Origin: Phanerodontia chrysosporium
Taxonomy: Eukaryota > Basidiomycota > Agaricomycetes > Polyporales > Phanerochaetaceae
Direction of reading: 5' to 3'
NCBI GenBank assembly: GCA_001910725.1
Contig: MJGA01000043.1
Coordinates: 88,039-152,038, forward strand
DNA length: 64,000 bases
A model generated the notes under the pieces. That model did no database searches and was not told the DNA's origin. It was given only the letters and a program-made list of their open reading frames with translations. Positions 32,872 to 44,768 of this stretch are shown here, in pieces. The stretch's first letter is position 1. Each line of letters opens with the position of its first letter. The position numbers were made by a program, and so were the translations under genes.

Positions 32872-35784
32872 TTAAAGCTTGTCGTGGAACGCATCGAGAG
32901 GAGGGATTTCGGGCTTGAGGCCTTTGCGTGTGCGGATGCTCTTCACGAGTTCCTCGAGCTTGGAGCCAGGCTCGAGGGGTGCTGTATACACAACATCAGT
33001 GGGAACCCCGTGCAAACATACCACGGAAGACTTACATCCGCTCATCGCCTCCCAGTGGTCGAACACCGACTGCGGGAACGCCTGCCCGCCGGTCGCCGCG
33101 CGCAGCTCCGCGCCGAAGCCGAATGACTCTGCGATGGGGAGGAACGCGGTCACGACGTTCATCGGTGTGCCCGCGCGGGGCTCTGTGCCGACTACGCGTC
33201 CTCGCCGGCGGCTCATCACAGAGTATACGCCGCCGAGTGCACCCGAAGGACATTGCACCTCGACGCGGTACACGGGCTCCTGCAGCGTCGGGCTCGCGAG
33301 CAGGCACGAAGCGTGGCACACACGCCTGAACGCAGGGATGAGCTGGCCACCGCCGCGGTGCACGGTGTCCGTGTGTAGCTGGTAAGCGTCGTCGTTAGAG
33401 GAGCGGGGCAAGACAGAAGTACGGGCACGGGACGTACTGTCGCATCGAGGATGTTCACGCGTACGCCGCGCATAGGTTCGTCGCAGAGCACACCGCGCTT
33501 CGCAGCTTCCTGGAAGGCCGCGACACACGAGTCTCGAATTTCGGCCATGTACTGCACGCCCTTTGTCGCGTCGGCGAGGATATTGGGGCCGGTCGTGTCC
33601 GGGCCGAAGCACCAAATCTTGCGGGCGTCTGTGACGTCCCAGCCAAACTCGTCTGCGAGCAGCCGTGCGCGGAGCTTGACGTCGTCGCGCGCGCTGACGC
33701 GACCCTCCTCGATCGCGAGCGTAAGCTCTTCGCCTAGCGGTGCGGCCTTTGCATACAACCGATTGTGCTTGTTCTGCGACTTGGCGAGCGCAACTATGGA
33801 GGATTCGGCCGTGACGGTCTCGCGGTAGCCAACGACAGGTTGTGAGACCTTTAGCGGCACACCAGCGTGGTCTTCCTCCAGATCCTAGTGCGACAGTTCA
33901 AGAGGGGCAGCGAGATGCCGAACGCAGGTAACATACCTTCAAGCAAATCTCCAGATGAAGTTCACCTGGTCCGGCAATGATGTGCTCGCCAGACTCGTTC
34001 GTCAGTGCTTGTACGCAAGGATCTGACTTGGAGAGGCGTTTGAGGCCCTCGACAAGCTTCGGGAGGTCGGCAGGGTTCTTGACATCGACGGCGACCTGGA
34101 CGACGGGCGACACCGAGAACTTCATGACGCGCATATTGTGCGCAGTCTCCGAGGTCGTGAGCGTGCCGCTCTTGAGAAGGAATTGATCGACGCCCGTAAG
34201 GCCGACTATATTACCGGCGGGACAGTCGTCGAGCGGTGCGACGGAACGGCCCATCATCAGCACTGTACGCTGGACGGACTTGAGGTACAGGTCGTCCTTG
34301 CGCCCTGGAACGTAGTTCGGGCCTTGGATGCGCACCCTCTGGCCCGCGCGAATGGTGCCCGAAAAGACGCGGCCGAGCGCGTAGAAGCGTCCCGAGTCCG
34401 ATGTCGGCACCATCTTGGAGACGTAAAGGCACAGTGGTCCACTTGGGTCACAGTCACGGATACCGATGGCCGTTTCGTCGTCTAGTGGGCCCTCGTACAG
34501 AGTCTCAACGCGGTAACGCTGAGCGGTAGCAGGGGAAGGAAGGTTGATGACGATCATCTCGAGGAGAGAGTCACCGGCTGGAAGGAATTTACGCATGATA
34601 ACCTTGAGAAGAGCCTTTCCTTCGAGCTCGCGCTCGTCTTGGGTAAGTTTAATGCTGAGTTTGTCGAGCATGGACAGTATGTCTCCCTTGGCGTTCAGGA
34701 CTGCGTCGAAGATCTTGAAAATGGGATCGAGGACAAACATGTTGAATGCGCGCTCCAAAGGCTTTCCATCGGCATCCAGGGGCTGAGTCGTCCACTTGCG
34801 GGTAGTGGGGTTATAGAAGTTGTCGCCCCAGAGCTTTGCCATCAGCTTGTCCTTGTCGACGCCAAACTTGCTGGCGTAACGTTTGGCGAACTGACGCAGA
34901 GTGAAGGCCCAGCCATGAAGTCCGGATGCGAAGGCGACGGTGCCCTTCTCGGGGTGAACCTGAACATCGCCGAGAACGGCGTCGTTGTAGGTGGATATGA
35001 TGACGTTGACGCTCTCGATGGTGCGGCAGAAGGACTGGTAGAGGTCCTCCTTCTCGACCTTGGGTTCGAGGAGCGCGCGATCGACCTTGTTGATGACGAC
35101 GACCGGCTTGATACGTTCGGTAAGAGCCTGACGCAGGACGGTCTCCGTTTGCACACAGACCCCTTCGACGCAGTCGACGACAACGAGGGCACCGTCAGTG
35201 ACGCGAAGCGCTGCGGTGACCTCCGACGAGAAGTCGACGTGTCCGGGAGAGTCGATCAAGTTGACCAGGAATTCGTTGCCTTTGTGTACGCCAGTAAGTT
35301 CACTACCTCATGGCCATTAGTGAGTCGTTGCTTACCGTCAGTCTTCTGCTTGATGGCGCTGATGTCCTCCTTCTCGACTTCAAAGTACATAGAGATGGCA
35401 GTAGACTTGATCGTGATACCACGCTCTTTCTCGTCCGGGCGCGTGTCAGTCCAGCGCGTTTCCCCAGCCTTGGCCGACGCGATGATACCGGCCTTGGAGA
35501 CCAGAGAGTCGGTCAGGGTTGACTTTCCGTGGTCAACTGCGACGGGCGTTGTAAACAATTAAGCAAGCACGCGGTTCGTAGAGGGTCCGTACCATGAGCG
35601 ATCACGCTCATATTGCGGATATTAGTCGTTTTATCCATGAGAGCCCGTATCTGGTCTGCATACAGAGGTTAGCAGATAGCTACGCTCCGGGCTGGTTCGA
35701 CTTGCCTACGGTGAAGTTACTAGCGATGGAGAAAAGCTCAATCATTACAGACATCTAAAGACGAACTGGACACGCTTACACCAT
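32872..35784 (-). CDS. eEF2: Translation elongation factor 2 (eEF2)
   Basis: GTPase that moves tRNA and mRNA through the ribosome after peptide bond formation. GTP-binding motifs: AHVDHGKST (G1), DSPGHVDF (G3), NKVDR (G4). Later domains are present through [18 protein letters not shown], the domain IV part [14 protein letters not shown], and the loop [13 protein letters not shown], whose His before RGGGQ is the diphthamide site in eEF2. The C-terminus [18 protein letters not shown] is at the usual place. The start is reached by two tiny exons: ATGGT at 35780-35784, then 14 nt at 35706-35719, giving [15 protein letters not shown], the standard eEF2 N-terminus. The intron at 35656-35705 has a GC donor (GCAAGT) instead of GT. 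Further introns fall after SVIAH, after KQKTDG, after LEICLK, before LHTDT and before PLEPGSK. A minus-strand TATATAAA lies at 35878-35885, about 95 bp upstream. Confidence 0.95.
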
Positions 35785-35877
35785 GATTTCGAGGTTTGGT
35801 TGTGACGATTGCTAGCTGCGTTTCCTGTATAACGAGAACTGGCTGGCAGATATCGATAGGGCCTTCATGCGGACACC

Positions 35878-35885
35878 TTTATATA
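35878..35885 (-). promoter_or_regulatory. TATA box of eEF2
   Basis: TATATAAA read on the minus strand, about 95 bp upstream of the eEF2 start at 35784. It sits in the 400-bp interval shared with the divergent F-box gene at 36185. Confidence 0.6.
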
Positions 35886-36184
35886 CATTCGCATCCGCTG
35901 AGCGATACCTCGATAATCCTCAGCAAGCGTACCTACAGACGTATAGTAGTCATGTGGAGTCACATCCCAGCGGCCGGTGGCGGGAGCGTCGAACGGTACC
36001 GCGAAAACTGACTGGCGTCGGTAGCGAAAGAGGTGGCGAGCCGTGCCCTGATGGACCATGAGTTCAACTCCGCGTCGAGCTATGGCCATCACTCCGCCCG
36101 GCTGCCGCGGCTCTGCCGGGCGCTTCAGGCCAATGCTCTTCCCACCACGTTAAACGGACTCGAGATCACATAAACTGTTTCTCC

Positions 36185-37862
36185 ATGCATTCTCTCCTCG
36201 CAGTGCTGACATGCGGAGGGTACAGGCCCCGTAGGGACGACACCGCCAGCAGGAAGCCTGACTACGATGTCATATTCGGTTCTCTGAGGGAAAGGCAACA
36301 TCCAGGTATGTTTACCGACTTCGCCTCGACGGTCTCACCGTCCTAAGTCAAAGTCAGATTCCGCCCCATCCCGCTTCCGCATCCAGGACCTTCCTTCGGA
36401 ACTGCTTGCCGAAGTCTTCTATGCCTACATTCTCCTCACACATAACACCCGCAGTTTCATATCATTTCCCTCGAAGCCATACGCGTGGCTCGTTATCCGT
36501 CACGTTTGTCGACTGTGGAGATCGATCGCACTTGCATACCCAAAGTTATCCAGCCACATACACGTCACAAGAGCCGAATGTGTACAGGATATGTTGGACC
36601 GGTCGGGTTCGACATCTCTGTACGTTTACGACATCTCGCATTTCTACATCGACGGACATGCTGAAGTGCAGGCAAACGTTTTTGCCCACCTGGACCGAAT
36701 TGTGTGGGCACAGACCAAGCTCTTATCTCTGGGTGCGCCGCCGAATTCTGCTGTAACCACTCGCTCAAGAGTATCGGCGTTAAGAAGTCTCACCATACAG
36801 TGTAATATTACCAACGACGTGAACTCTACGTTGTGGCCCGACTTTGCCTTTCCTCACTTGGAAGAGTTCAACGGGAGCCATATAGACCTGCATCTCTTCT
36901 TAAGCATTCTCCCGCGAGGACTACGCCGACTTTCCCTTGCTCAGGCCTTGCCCGTCCACTGCATTGAGGAGCTAGTCCTGCTTCTCAACGACTTGTGCCA
37001 GCTCGAAGAGCTCTCGCTACACGACCCACTCTACGCATCAGATCCCCCTAATGACGCGCACCATCTGCCGGTGCGTCCAACGAAAGCGGCGACACTGGAT
37101 CGCTTGCGTTTTCTTGACGTATCGGATCGTACTTGTGAAGGCGGCCTTCGCCTTCTCCGGCGGCTTGTCTATCCATCATCGACTCGAGTCAGTCAATTCT
37201 ATGTTCGCGCAAAACAACACCAATCATGCGATCCTGACATCATCCTCGCCAAATTCCACGGCCCCGACACTCTCACACCGCAATCTCTTGTCATATCCTC
37301 GTCCGAAAACGACGCCGTATCCCTGTACTTCTGCATGGAGCGTCTGAAGTTGGAAGACTTGTGCTCGACGCCAGTGGAAGAGGAGTCTCCGTGCTTCACC
37401 TTCTCAGTGCTGAACGCTCCAGTCAGCTTCCTCGGCGATCTGATTCAACAGCTTCCCTTGTCCAACATCCGTGTCGCGTACATCAGCGAATGCTTCAGCA
37501 CGGGCAATCTTCCATGGCGCGCATTGTTCCTGCTTCTCGCATCCGTGGAGGAGATCGGAATCGCTTGCGAGATGCTAGGAGGTGCGGACCATGGGTGGGA
37601 AGGGCGCGTGGAGGAACTTGAAGCCGACTTCGGTGACGTTAGACGGCTATTCCCGGCCCTGACAGTCGCTAGACTCGTTCATCGAGCTCGACAATCCCGG
37701 CATGTCGCACAGAGGAACGAGTACAGTCTTTCCGACGTGCGCATCCTTGCGCATCTCCTATACACCGAGGCGGAGAGGCCGCCGCGTTCAGCCTTCGCAG
37801 ATGGGCATCCGATTACAGTGTTATCGACCACCATGAGGGGCCGAGGCCGCAGCCTACCGTAA
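36185..37862 (+). CDS. F-box-like/LRR protein, family member 3
   Basis: Predicted F-box-like adaptor. Exon 1 (36185-36305) gives MHSLLAVLTCGGYRP and ends KPDYDVIFGSLRERQHP. A 52-nt phase-1 intron (36306-36357, GTATGT...GTCAG) leads into exon 2. The F-box is FRIQDLPSELLAEVFYAYI, then WLVIRHVCRLWRSIALAYP and CVQDMLDRSGS, both shared with member 4. Leucine-rich segments include LRRLSLAQALPVHCIEEL and CQLEELSLHDP. The C-terminal part SLSDVRILAHLLYTE matches the other members, and the stop lies at 37862. The first ATG inside exon 2 is at 36591, after the F-box, so annotation from the longest ORF would miss the domain. Head-to-head with eEF2 with about 400 bp between. Substrates unknown. Confidence 0.78.
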
Positions 37863-39297
37863 GGATCCTTGTAGATATACCGAGCTAGGAAAAGCTGAAA
37901 CCGTGCAGGAGGCCCTGACGTGAGCGGCAATTGAAGGCAACAACCTCAGCGCATAACTCGCAACTCTTTAATCTTCGTCGCATGTATGCTTTGGCGGGGA
38001 CTGTACTCCGAGAAGCCGAGGGACATCGATCGCGATAGATCTGGCAAAGACGAGGCCGTTTGTCACATGCTAAACTTTTGAGAATCCAGTTTTCACGGGC
38101 CACCTCGGCTTCATATTATAGACGTCTTGGAGCTGACATTTTCGCACTAATTTTCGAGTATGACCGACATTTCTTCCATGAGCACAAGACAACAAAACAC
38201 GTTCTATGCAAAGACTTGGGCACCGTATACTTACAGCTTTGTTACGATTACATTGTAAGGATGCAGTTTCGCACTCCGAGCCACGTCTTGCACGCGTTTG
38301 CTCGTCCGCAAGCGCTGGTTCGTCCTCAACCTGCTCTGCGTAGCAGGCTGCGACTCCCAGCTCATCTTTGTCACACAACCTGGTTATGCATGGCCGTAAG
38401 TATTCGAAACTTACTACCATGAACACGCTGCACTCAACGTGCTGTACATTCTCAGAAGAGAGACGACTGTCCCTCGTCAATGAACGAAATGCGTTGTTTT
38501 CGCTTGCGCAATCCTTCCCTGTTTCTTCTCGATACGACGTGCCCTGGGAGACTACAGAGGAATCAGACGTAGGCGGAGTGACACTGTGCTTTGTGGACTG
38601 GCTCATTGACGACCCGTTCTACTCATCGACGTGCAACGAGACCCTCGAGTTCAACATCGAGTACAGGTGCAACTGCCCGTGTGCCGTCATTCAAGACGCT
38701 CGGTCTGCGCTCGTTGAAGAACAAATTCTGTTGCGGTCGTCTCGACGCAGACTGTCGCCAGGACTCTCCGAGAGACTTGGAAATGGCGCCTTTGCTGAGC
38801 TTTACTCCGAATGGTATGCGTGGCGTCGTGCTTGAACGCGTTCGTTATATGATCGTTCAGGTCGACTGCCTGGACACGGTCACACGGGACGATGCTGGTT
38901 CGTCGTTGAGCCGATCGCGGAATATGACCATTGTTGGGGTCGTAATGCCAGAGAAGCGCATGTAGTGCGTTGGGCAGTTATGATGTCTCCGATCGTGACG
39001 ATTTGGAGTTGAAGAACTTGCTGGCGAATAGGGAGCGAATTGTCGTATACCTGACGGCGGAAGAGGCGCCTCACGAACCCGGCATAGGGCAAGGTATCTG
39101 GCTGCATTTTAGACAATAAGCAGCCATAGGAGTGCATTCACCATTTCCTAGCAGTTTTTAGCCGACGTTTGTAACGATGTTTGGCTCATCATCAGAATTT
39201 GCTCAGCCCCCAGATATCAATAAGCGCGCGAACGACGACTCTTCCGACCACCACGAGCTTGCAATCTACACAAGATATCCGCTCTGGAGTATACGCC
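37863..39297. other. Interval between tandem F-box genes, with unassigned open reading
   Basis: About 1.4 kb. Plus-strand open stretches at 38060-38400 and 38368-38835 can be joined with a GTAAGT...AGAAG intron near 38397-38462 to give segments such as LLVRKRWFVLNLLCVAG and RLSLVNERNALFSLAQSFP. I do not recognise them. They could be a small unknown gene or a remnant. The stretch from 38970 on is AT-richer and holds the promoter side of F-box gene 4. Confidence 0.3.
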
Positions 39298-40967
39298 ATG
39301 CAGGCTGCTCAGGCGATGTACAAGTCCCTAAGGCTCAAGTTGCGCCAGAAACCTTCGGAGGAGCGTACCGCCCTGGACCTCGGCTCGAGTCACGGTGGCA
39401 GCGCAGGGCCAGACTATGACTTGATATTCGGTTATTGGAGGATGAATCAAGAGCATGGTGAGCGGGTTGCATTCGTGATCTGTGTGTCGTAGTGAAGGCT
39501 AGCCCAGGTACGGATTTTAGTCGTTGCCGGGTGCGGATCCAAGACTTGCCGCCCGAATTGCTCGCCGAGATCTTCTACGCCTACATTTGGCTGGTACACC
39601 GCGTGCGGCTCTTGGGCAACTCGCCGCCCAAGCCATACGCTTGGATTGTCATTCGCCACGTCTGCCGCGCATGGCGAGCTGTCGCACTTACTTTCCCGAA
39701 GCTTTCATCTTACATACACGTCTCCACACTTGAATGCGTGCAGGATATGCTATACAGGTCCGGCACGGCCCCTCTATACGTGAGCGACGTCTCGAAGGAC
39801 TTCTCTGGATCACGGATAGAAGCACAGCAGGAGGTATTCCGCCATCTCGAGAGGATCGTGTACGCTATCGCTGCGTCGCCGCCCTGCGATGGGCGTAGCC
39901 ATGCGCCCCACGAACGGACCAAGATATCAGCGCTGAGAACTCTCGTGTTACGAGAACCTCAAAGCTCCCTCTGGCCAGAGTTCGCCTTTCCCTACTTGCA
40001 AATGTTCGTCGGCAGTGCCCATCAACCTCGCCTGCTTCACGAGATTCTACCGTCGACGTTACGACATCTGACTCTCATTGGCGGCTTCTCCAGATACCCG
40101 CTGGACGCTCTCTTGGCGCTGTTGCATGGCTTGCCCCAACTCAGAGAACTCTGCTTAAAGCAACTGTCGTACATCGATCAATCTGAGGCCAAGGACCTGC
40201 CAGGACAACTTCATGTCCCTGACAAAGTCACCTTACCGCGCTTAGTGTGGCTCTACATACATGGCCGCGGGTACGAGAACGGCCACGACCTTCTGCGACG
40301 GCTGTCGTACCCCGCTTCTGCTACCGTCCAGCAGACGTATCTGCACACGGACCGTGACCCTCTGGATCTCTCTCCCGACGTCTTTCTCGCCAAGTTCATG
40401 TCTTCCAACAGTGTACCTCCCCAATCTCTGACAATTTATGCCGCGGAAGCCCAGACGATAGAGCTCTACCTCTGGACGGAGCGCCTGCCGCTCGAGGTCC
40501 TGCGGTCCGAAGCCAGGCGCGGCGCGTCTGCCCGCTTCGCGTTCTCGATGTCCACGGCGCCCGCCGCTTTCCTCGCAGCACTCCTGCACAAGCTGCCGCT
40601 CACCGGTGTGCGCGCGGCCCACCTGCAGGAAGGGCCGGGGCCCATCCACCTCCCGTGGGCGGGCGTGCTCTCGCGGCTCTCGTCCCTCGAGGAGCTCTCT
40701 GTCGAGTGCGGGGCGCTCCGCAGTGCAGAGCGGCACCGCGCAGACGACGCTGCCAGCCCGTGTGCTGGAGACGGCGCGGTCTTTTCCGCGCTTGCCACCG
40801 CCGTCGTCCACCATGCGGCCGTTGAAGGCTCTTCTCCAAATGGATACGCAGAGGATAGTCCGCCCTCCGCCTTGCGCGTCCTTGCACACAACCTGTGTGC
40901 ACGACCCGAGACCCTTACGAACGGCCGTAGCGTTGCCGTGCAGACAGTTTCCCCACCTTGGGCGTGA
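39298..40967 (+). CDS. F-box-like/LRR protein, family member 4
   Basis: Predicted F-box-like adaptor, tandem relative of member 3. Exon 1 (39298-39457) begins MQAAQAMYKSLRLKLRQK and ends DYDLIFGYWRMNQEH. The intron 39458-39507 is 50 nt (GTGAGC...CCCAG) and in phase 1, exactly where member 3 is interrupted. Exon 2 carries the F-box VRIQDLPPELLAEIFYAYI, WIVIRHVCRAWRAVALTFP and CVQDMLYRSGTAPLYVSD, then leucine-rich segments (LPQLRELCLKQLSYIDQ) and a C-terminal part with SALRVLAHNLCARPE before TGA at 40965-40967. About 540 residues. The 3' third is markedly more GC-rich than the 5' part. No lesion was found, so this is the cleanest member of the four. Role in SCF-type ubiquitination inferred from the family. 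Confidence 0.8.
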
Positions 40968-41163
40968 CCCCTGCGGCTAGCGGCCTCGCGCAGACTCCAG
41001 CGCCACAAAGCCTTCGTTGCAACCGACGGCCATGCCTAAGGAGGAAGCCGAAGAGCGTACTGTTACAATTTTTCTGTTTGTCCTACATATACAAAGGGTG
41101 GGATATAAAGCGATACACTTTGCGCAGCGACGTGGAAACCCGGATGCCGAAGAAAGAGTCCCT

Positions 41164-43145
41164 TTAGATCGTGTGACCGAGGTTGATATGCACGGCCTTG
41201 ACGGCGGTGTAGCTGCAGCATCGTGTGAGTCAAAGGGATAGAGGGCGGGATAGAATATGACGTACTGCTCGAGAGCGTACTCGCCGAGCTCGCGACCGAT
41301 ACCCGACTGCTTGTAGCCACCGAAGGGAACCTGCGGATGCAGCTGGTTCGCGCAGTTGATCTGCACCGCCTACGTCAGCACCTCACATGCTGTCAGGTCT
41401 AGAGAGGGGAACGCACCCAGGTGGTACCCGCACGGAGCTTCTGCGCGCAGCGGAGCGCACGGTCGATGTTCTTGGTGAACATGGCCGCGGCGAGGCCGTA
41501 GATGGTGTCGTTCGCCTGGCGCACGACGTCCTCGTCGTCCTCGAACTTGATCACGACGCCGACGGGGCCGAAGATCTCCTCCTGGACGATGCGCATGTCC
41601 TTGTGCGTGTCGGTGAAGATCGTCGGCTGGATGTAGTAGCCCTCGTTGCCCCAGCGCTCGCCGCCGAGGTGCACCTTCGCGCCCTGCTGCTTGCCCGAGT
41701 TGATGTACTCCATGATGCGCTGCGGGCACCCGGTCAGTGGTGCATCAGTAAATACAGAGACGGAGGACTCACGTCGTACTGCTGCTGCGAGACCTGCGGG
41801 CCCTGGTAGGTCTCCGGGCTGAACGGGTCGCCGAGCTTGATCTGCTTGGAGCGCTCGGTGAAGCGGCGCAGGAACTCGTCGTAGATCTTTGCGTGCACGA
41901 AGATACGCGAGCCGGCGCAGCACGCCTGGCCGTGGTTCCAGCTGCGCCCATGACATTAGCGTCGAGCACACAGTCCGAGGCTGGACGACTTACAAGATAC
42001 CGTGGATGGTCCAGTCGACGGCCTGCTCGATGTCACAGTCGTCGAAGATGATGTTCGGGCTCTTGCCGCCGAGCTCAAGGCTGGTCTCCTTGAGGTTCGT
42101 CTTCGCGGCGGCCTCGAGGACCTTGCGGCCGACGATCGTGGAGCCGGTAAACGCGACCTTTTCGATGTGCATGTGGTGCGAGATGGCGTGGCCGACGGTG
42201 TGGCCGTAGCCGTTGATAATGTTGATGACACCGGGCGGGAAGCCGGCCTCGACGGAGAGCTTGGCCGCAAGGAGCGCGGTGAGCGGCGTGAACTCGGAGG
42301 GCTTCAGGACGACGGTGTTACCGGCTGCGAGCGCGGGGCCGAGCTTCCACGACAGCATCATGACTGGCGGAAATGTCAGAAACTGCAGGATTGCACCTTT
42401 GGGAGGACTCACGGGGGAAGTTCCAGGGGATGATCTGGCCGACGACACCAAGAGGCTCATGGGTCGTGTAGACAATCTTCTCCTTGGAGGTCTCGATGGT
42501 ATTGCCCTGGATCTTGTCCGCCCAGCCAGCATAGTAGCGGAAGGTGCCGATGGACATCGCGACGTCGGCCTTCTTGGCCCACGAGAACGTCTTGCCGTTG
42601 TCGAGGGCCTCGACGGCGGCAAACTCGTCGGCGTGCTGCTCAAGGAGCTCCGCAAACTTGTACAGGAGGCGGCCGCGCTCGTAGCCGGGCATGTTTGTGC
42701 CCCAGACGGTGTCGAACGCGCGCTGGGCGACCTCGACGGCGCGGTCGACGTCCTTGGGCGTGCCCTCGGACACGCGCGTGATGAGCTTGCCGTTCGTCGG
42801 GTTGATCACACTGCAGGCAGAGCGTGCGTTAGCATCGACGCGGCTATGACGCAGGCGCAGGCTGCCCGTCGGCTATCAAAGGCGCAGAGTTTAATAGCGG
42901 GCCAATGGGCGCCTGGCTATATGAAGGACGCGTGCGGGGGTTGTGTGTAGCTCAGAGGGTCGATGGGCCGTGGGTGCAAGGATCGACAGGGTGGGCAGCA
43001 CAGACAAAGTGAAACGCAGGACTCACTCGATGTGACCACCATCTGATCCGTCAACGAACTTGCCGTCGATGAAGAGGCCCGTCGGGATCTCGACGGTGCC
43101 CTTGAAGACGGGGGTGTCGAACTTGTGGACGAAGGTCTCGGGCAT
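41164..43145 (-). CDS. NAD(P)+-dependent aldehyde dehydrogenase
   Basis: Oxidises aldehydes to carboxylic acids with NAD+ or NADP+; fungal members of this cytosolic/mitochondrial group act on acetaldehyde and related substrates. The N-terminus [16 protein letters not shown] shows no clear targeting signal. Family marks: [71 protein letters not shown], the catalytic Glu in [12 protein letters not shown] and the catalytic Cys in [10 protein letters not shown], then [11 protein letters not shown] and [19 protein letters not shown]. Six introns can be placed; the first is long, about 220 nt (42805-43027). The last intron uses GTACGT inside the codon before [12 protein letters not shown], and the stop TAA is at 41164-41166. 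A minus-strand TATAAT at 43207-43213 lies about 63 bp upstream. Total near 500 residues, as usual. Confidence 0.9.
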
Positions 43146-43856
43146 CGTGGGCGTTGCGGGGGATGGTGGAGGGACGAGGACAGGCCGTGGGACCGTTGGG
43201 GGCCGTATTATAACGTCGACGAGGATGCCTGTCCGTCTGACCAAGGCAACGCCCACTCCGCTAATCCCCTTTCATCCTCAGGGACCGCAACGGTTGAGCC
43301 GAACCGGACTGAGAATTCCCTGCAGTCCACGATCCAATCGTCATGGGGTCAGCAGGTCAAAAACGATCAGCCTGGGAAGGGGCACCTGATTCTATCGATG
43401 CAGCACCTGTCGGGTGCCCGTTGGCTGCCTTGATGTCTCGCAATGATTGCACATTTCATGCTCGCGCTCCCACGCGTCGCAGAGCGCGGCCACGACGCTG
43501 CTCAGCAGCTCGTGCAAGTGTCGTCGCCCCCGTCGCGGGGCGTGTGCTTGGCGGCTTGGGCGGGCACGGCTCAGGGGCCGCCCAATGCGGGGCCCCGCAC
43601 GGGCATCAGGGGTTCTAGCCTGCGTGTGCCGTCATGAGATCGCGCTCGCCCTCCCGCACACTCGTCGCAAAATTCGCGTGGCGGCGACTCGGAATCCCAG
43701 CGGTGCTCACACGCTGCGCGGGCGCAGCACACACACACTCCCGACACTGCACAGCTGACGGAACATACATGGCTCAAGGCGTACTCAGGGGATGGGTGGT
43801 CTTTACTTGTGCATTGTCGCTAGAAGACAAGGATCGACAGGAAGGGCGTGCTTCGC
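43146..43856. other. Intergenic, upstream of aldehyde dehydrogenase
   Basis: About 710 GC-rich bases between the ALDH start and the 3' end of the NAT9-like gene, both on the minus strand. It holds the ALDH promoter with TATAAT at 43207-43213. Overlapping open frames on both strands look like GC-driven noise. Confidence 0.5.
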
Positions 43857-44768
43857 TTACACGTAGGGCTGCATCTGACCAGCAGTCCAGCTCGCTGGCG
43901 CCCTGTCCGCCTGGAAGCGCATCTCCACCTCTTCGAACACGGCGACGCGCTTCGTGACCGCAAAGCCGAGCTTCTCAAACAGGCGCATGCTCGCCTCGTT
44001 CTTCTCCCCGATGCGCACGACGAGGCGGTCGCGGGGGACAGGGAGCGGGGCGGGGGCGCCGGGTGCAGTCGCGTACGCGAGCAGCATCTGCAGTGCTGCA
44101 GAGGCGCAGCCGCGTCTCCGGTATGCGGGCTCTGGGAAGCACACGGGGTCAGTGCGACCTGGCCTGGCCCAGAGCCGCGGCGGAGGGGCGCAGAGAGACC
44201 ACTTGCCTGCGATCATGATTTCGACTTCGACTTCAAATTCAGGGTCGGCCTTGTCTCCTTTCAGGAATAGGTTGACGTCCCCAATCATGGTCAGCGCGGC
44301 GCGAGGATCGTGCGGCTCGGCAGCGTCCCCGCGCGCGCAGACGATAAACGTCAGCTCTGCCCCATGCGGTCAGGCGGCAGCCCGCGCACAGCATAGAGGG
44401 TCTTGTGACTTACTGTCTTCATCGTTCTGCCACTTCTCTTCCGCGATAGCAATGAACTGGTGTTGCGCTTGGACAAACGGAGCGTGGTACGTACTTTGCA
44501 TTTCGTATTCCTCCTCCAGAGTCAATGGCTCGCTTGCGGTGAGCTCCTGCAGCTCAGGGCTCGACATCCACTCGTGATACTTCTACTACGTGTGCCTCGT
44601 GAACCAAAGATAATGCTATGGTGGAGCTGGGGACACGAACGGCGACGTGCTCTTCTCTGCAAAAAGCCAGCGTCAGACCGACCGACGTGCCAAGACCTGT
44701 GGCACGCACCTGTACGGCACCAAAACGACCTTCTCTCCAACGATCATCGTATTCTCGTTCGCCCGCAT
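43857..44768 (-). CDS. NAT9-type N-acetyltransferase (GNAT fold)
   Basis: Predicted acetyl-CoA-dependent acetyltransferase, related to NAT9 (human NAT9, Drosophila mnat9), linked in animals to alpha-tubulin acetylation and microtubule stability. N-terminal exon MRANENTMIVGEKVVLVPY, then KYHEWMSSPELQELTASEP and LTLEEEYEMQ, then MIGDVNLFLKGDKADPEFE and EVEIMIAEPAYRRRGCASA (acetyl-CoA pyrophosphate loop R-R-x-G-x-A), IGEKNEASMRLFEKLGF and a C-terminus ending GQMQPYV at TAA 43857-43859. Introns separate the blocks at about 44360-44400 and 44190-44210. The junction between exon 1 and the KYHEWM block is not resolved: two TAG codons precede it in frame, so either a splice site was missed or one base is wrong near 44588-44600. 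About 230 residues, normal for the family. Confidence 0.75.

Noticed and set aside
34639..35562. Plus-strand open frame of 307 codons opposite eEF2
   Set aside because: Antisense of a highly conserved coding exon; product has no family resemblance.
42213..42950. Plus-strand open frame of 245 codons across the aldehyde dehydrogenase
   Set aside because: Antisense to catalytic exons of the dehydrogenase and extends through its intron; no recognisable product.
42945..42995. tRNA-like A-box string (TAGCTCAGAGGGT) with a weak B-box-like GGATCGACAGG in the first ALDH intron
   Set aside because: No cloverleaf can be folded by eye and spacing and acceptor stem do not fit.
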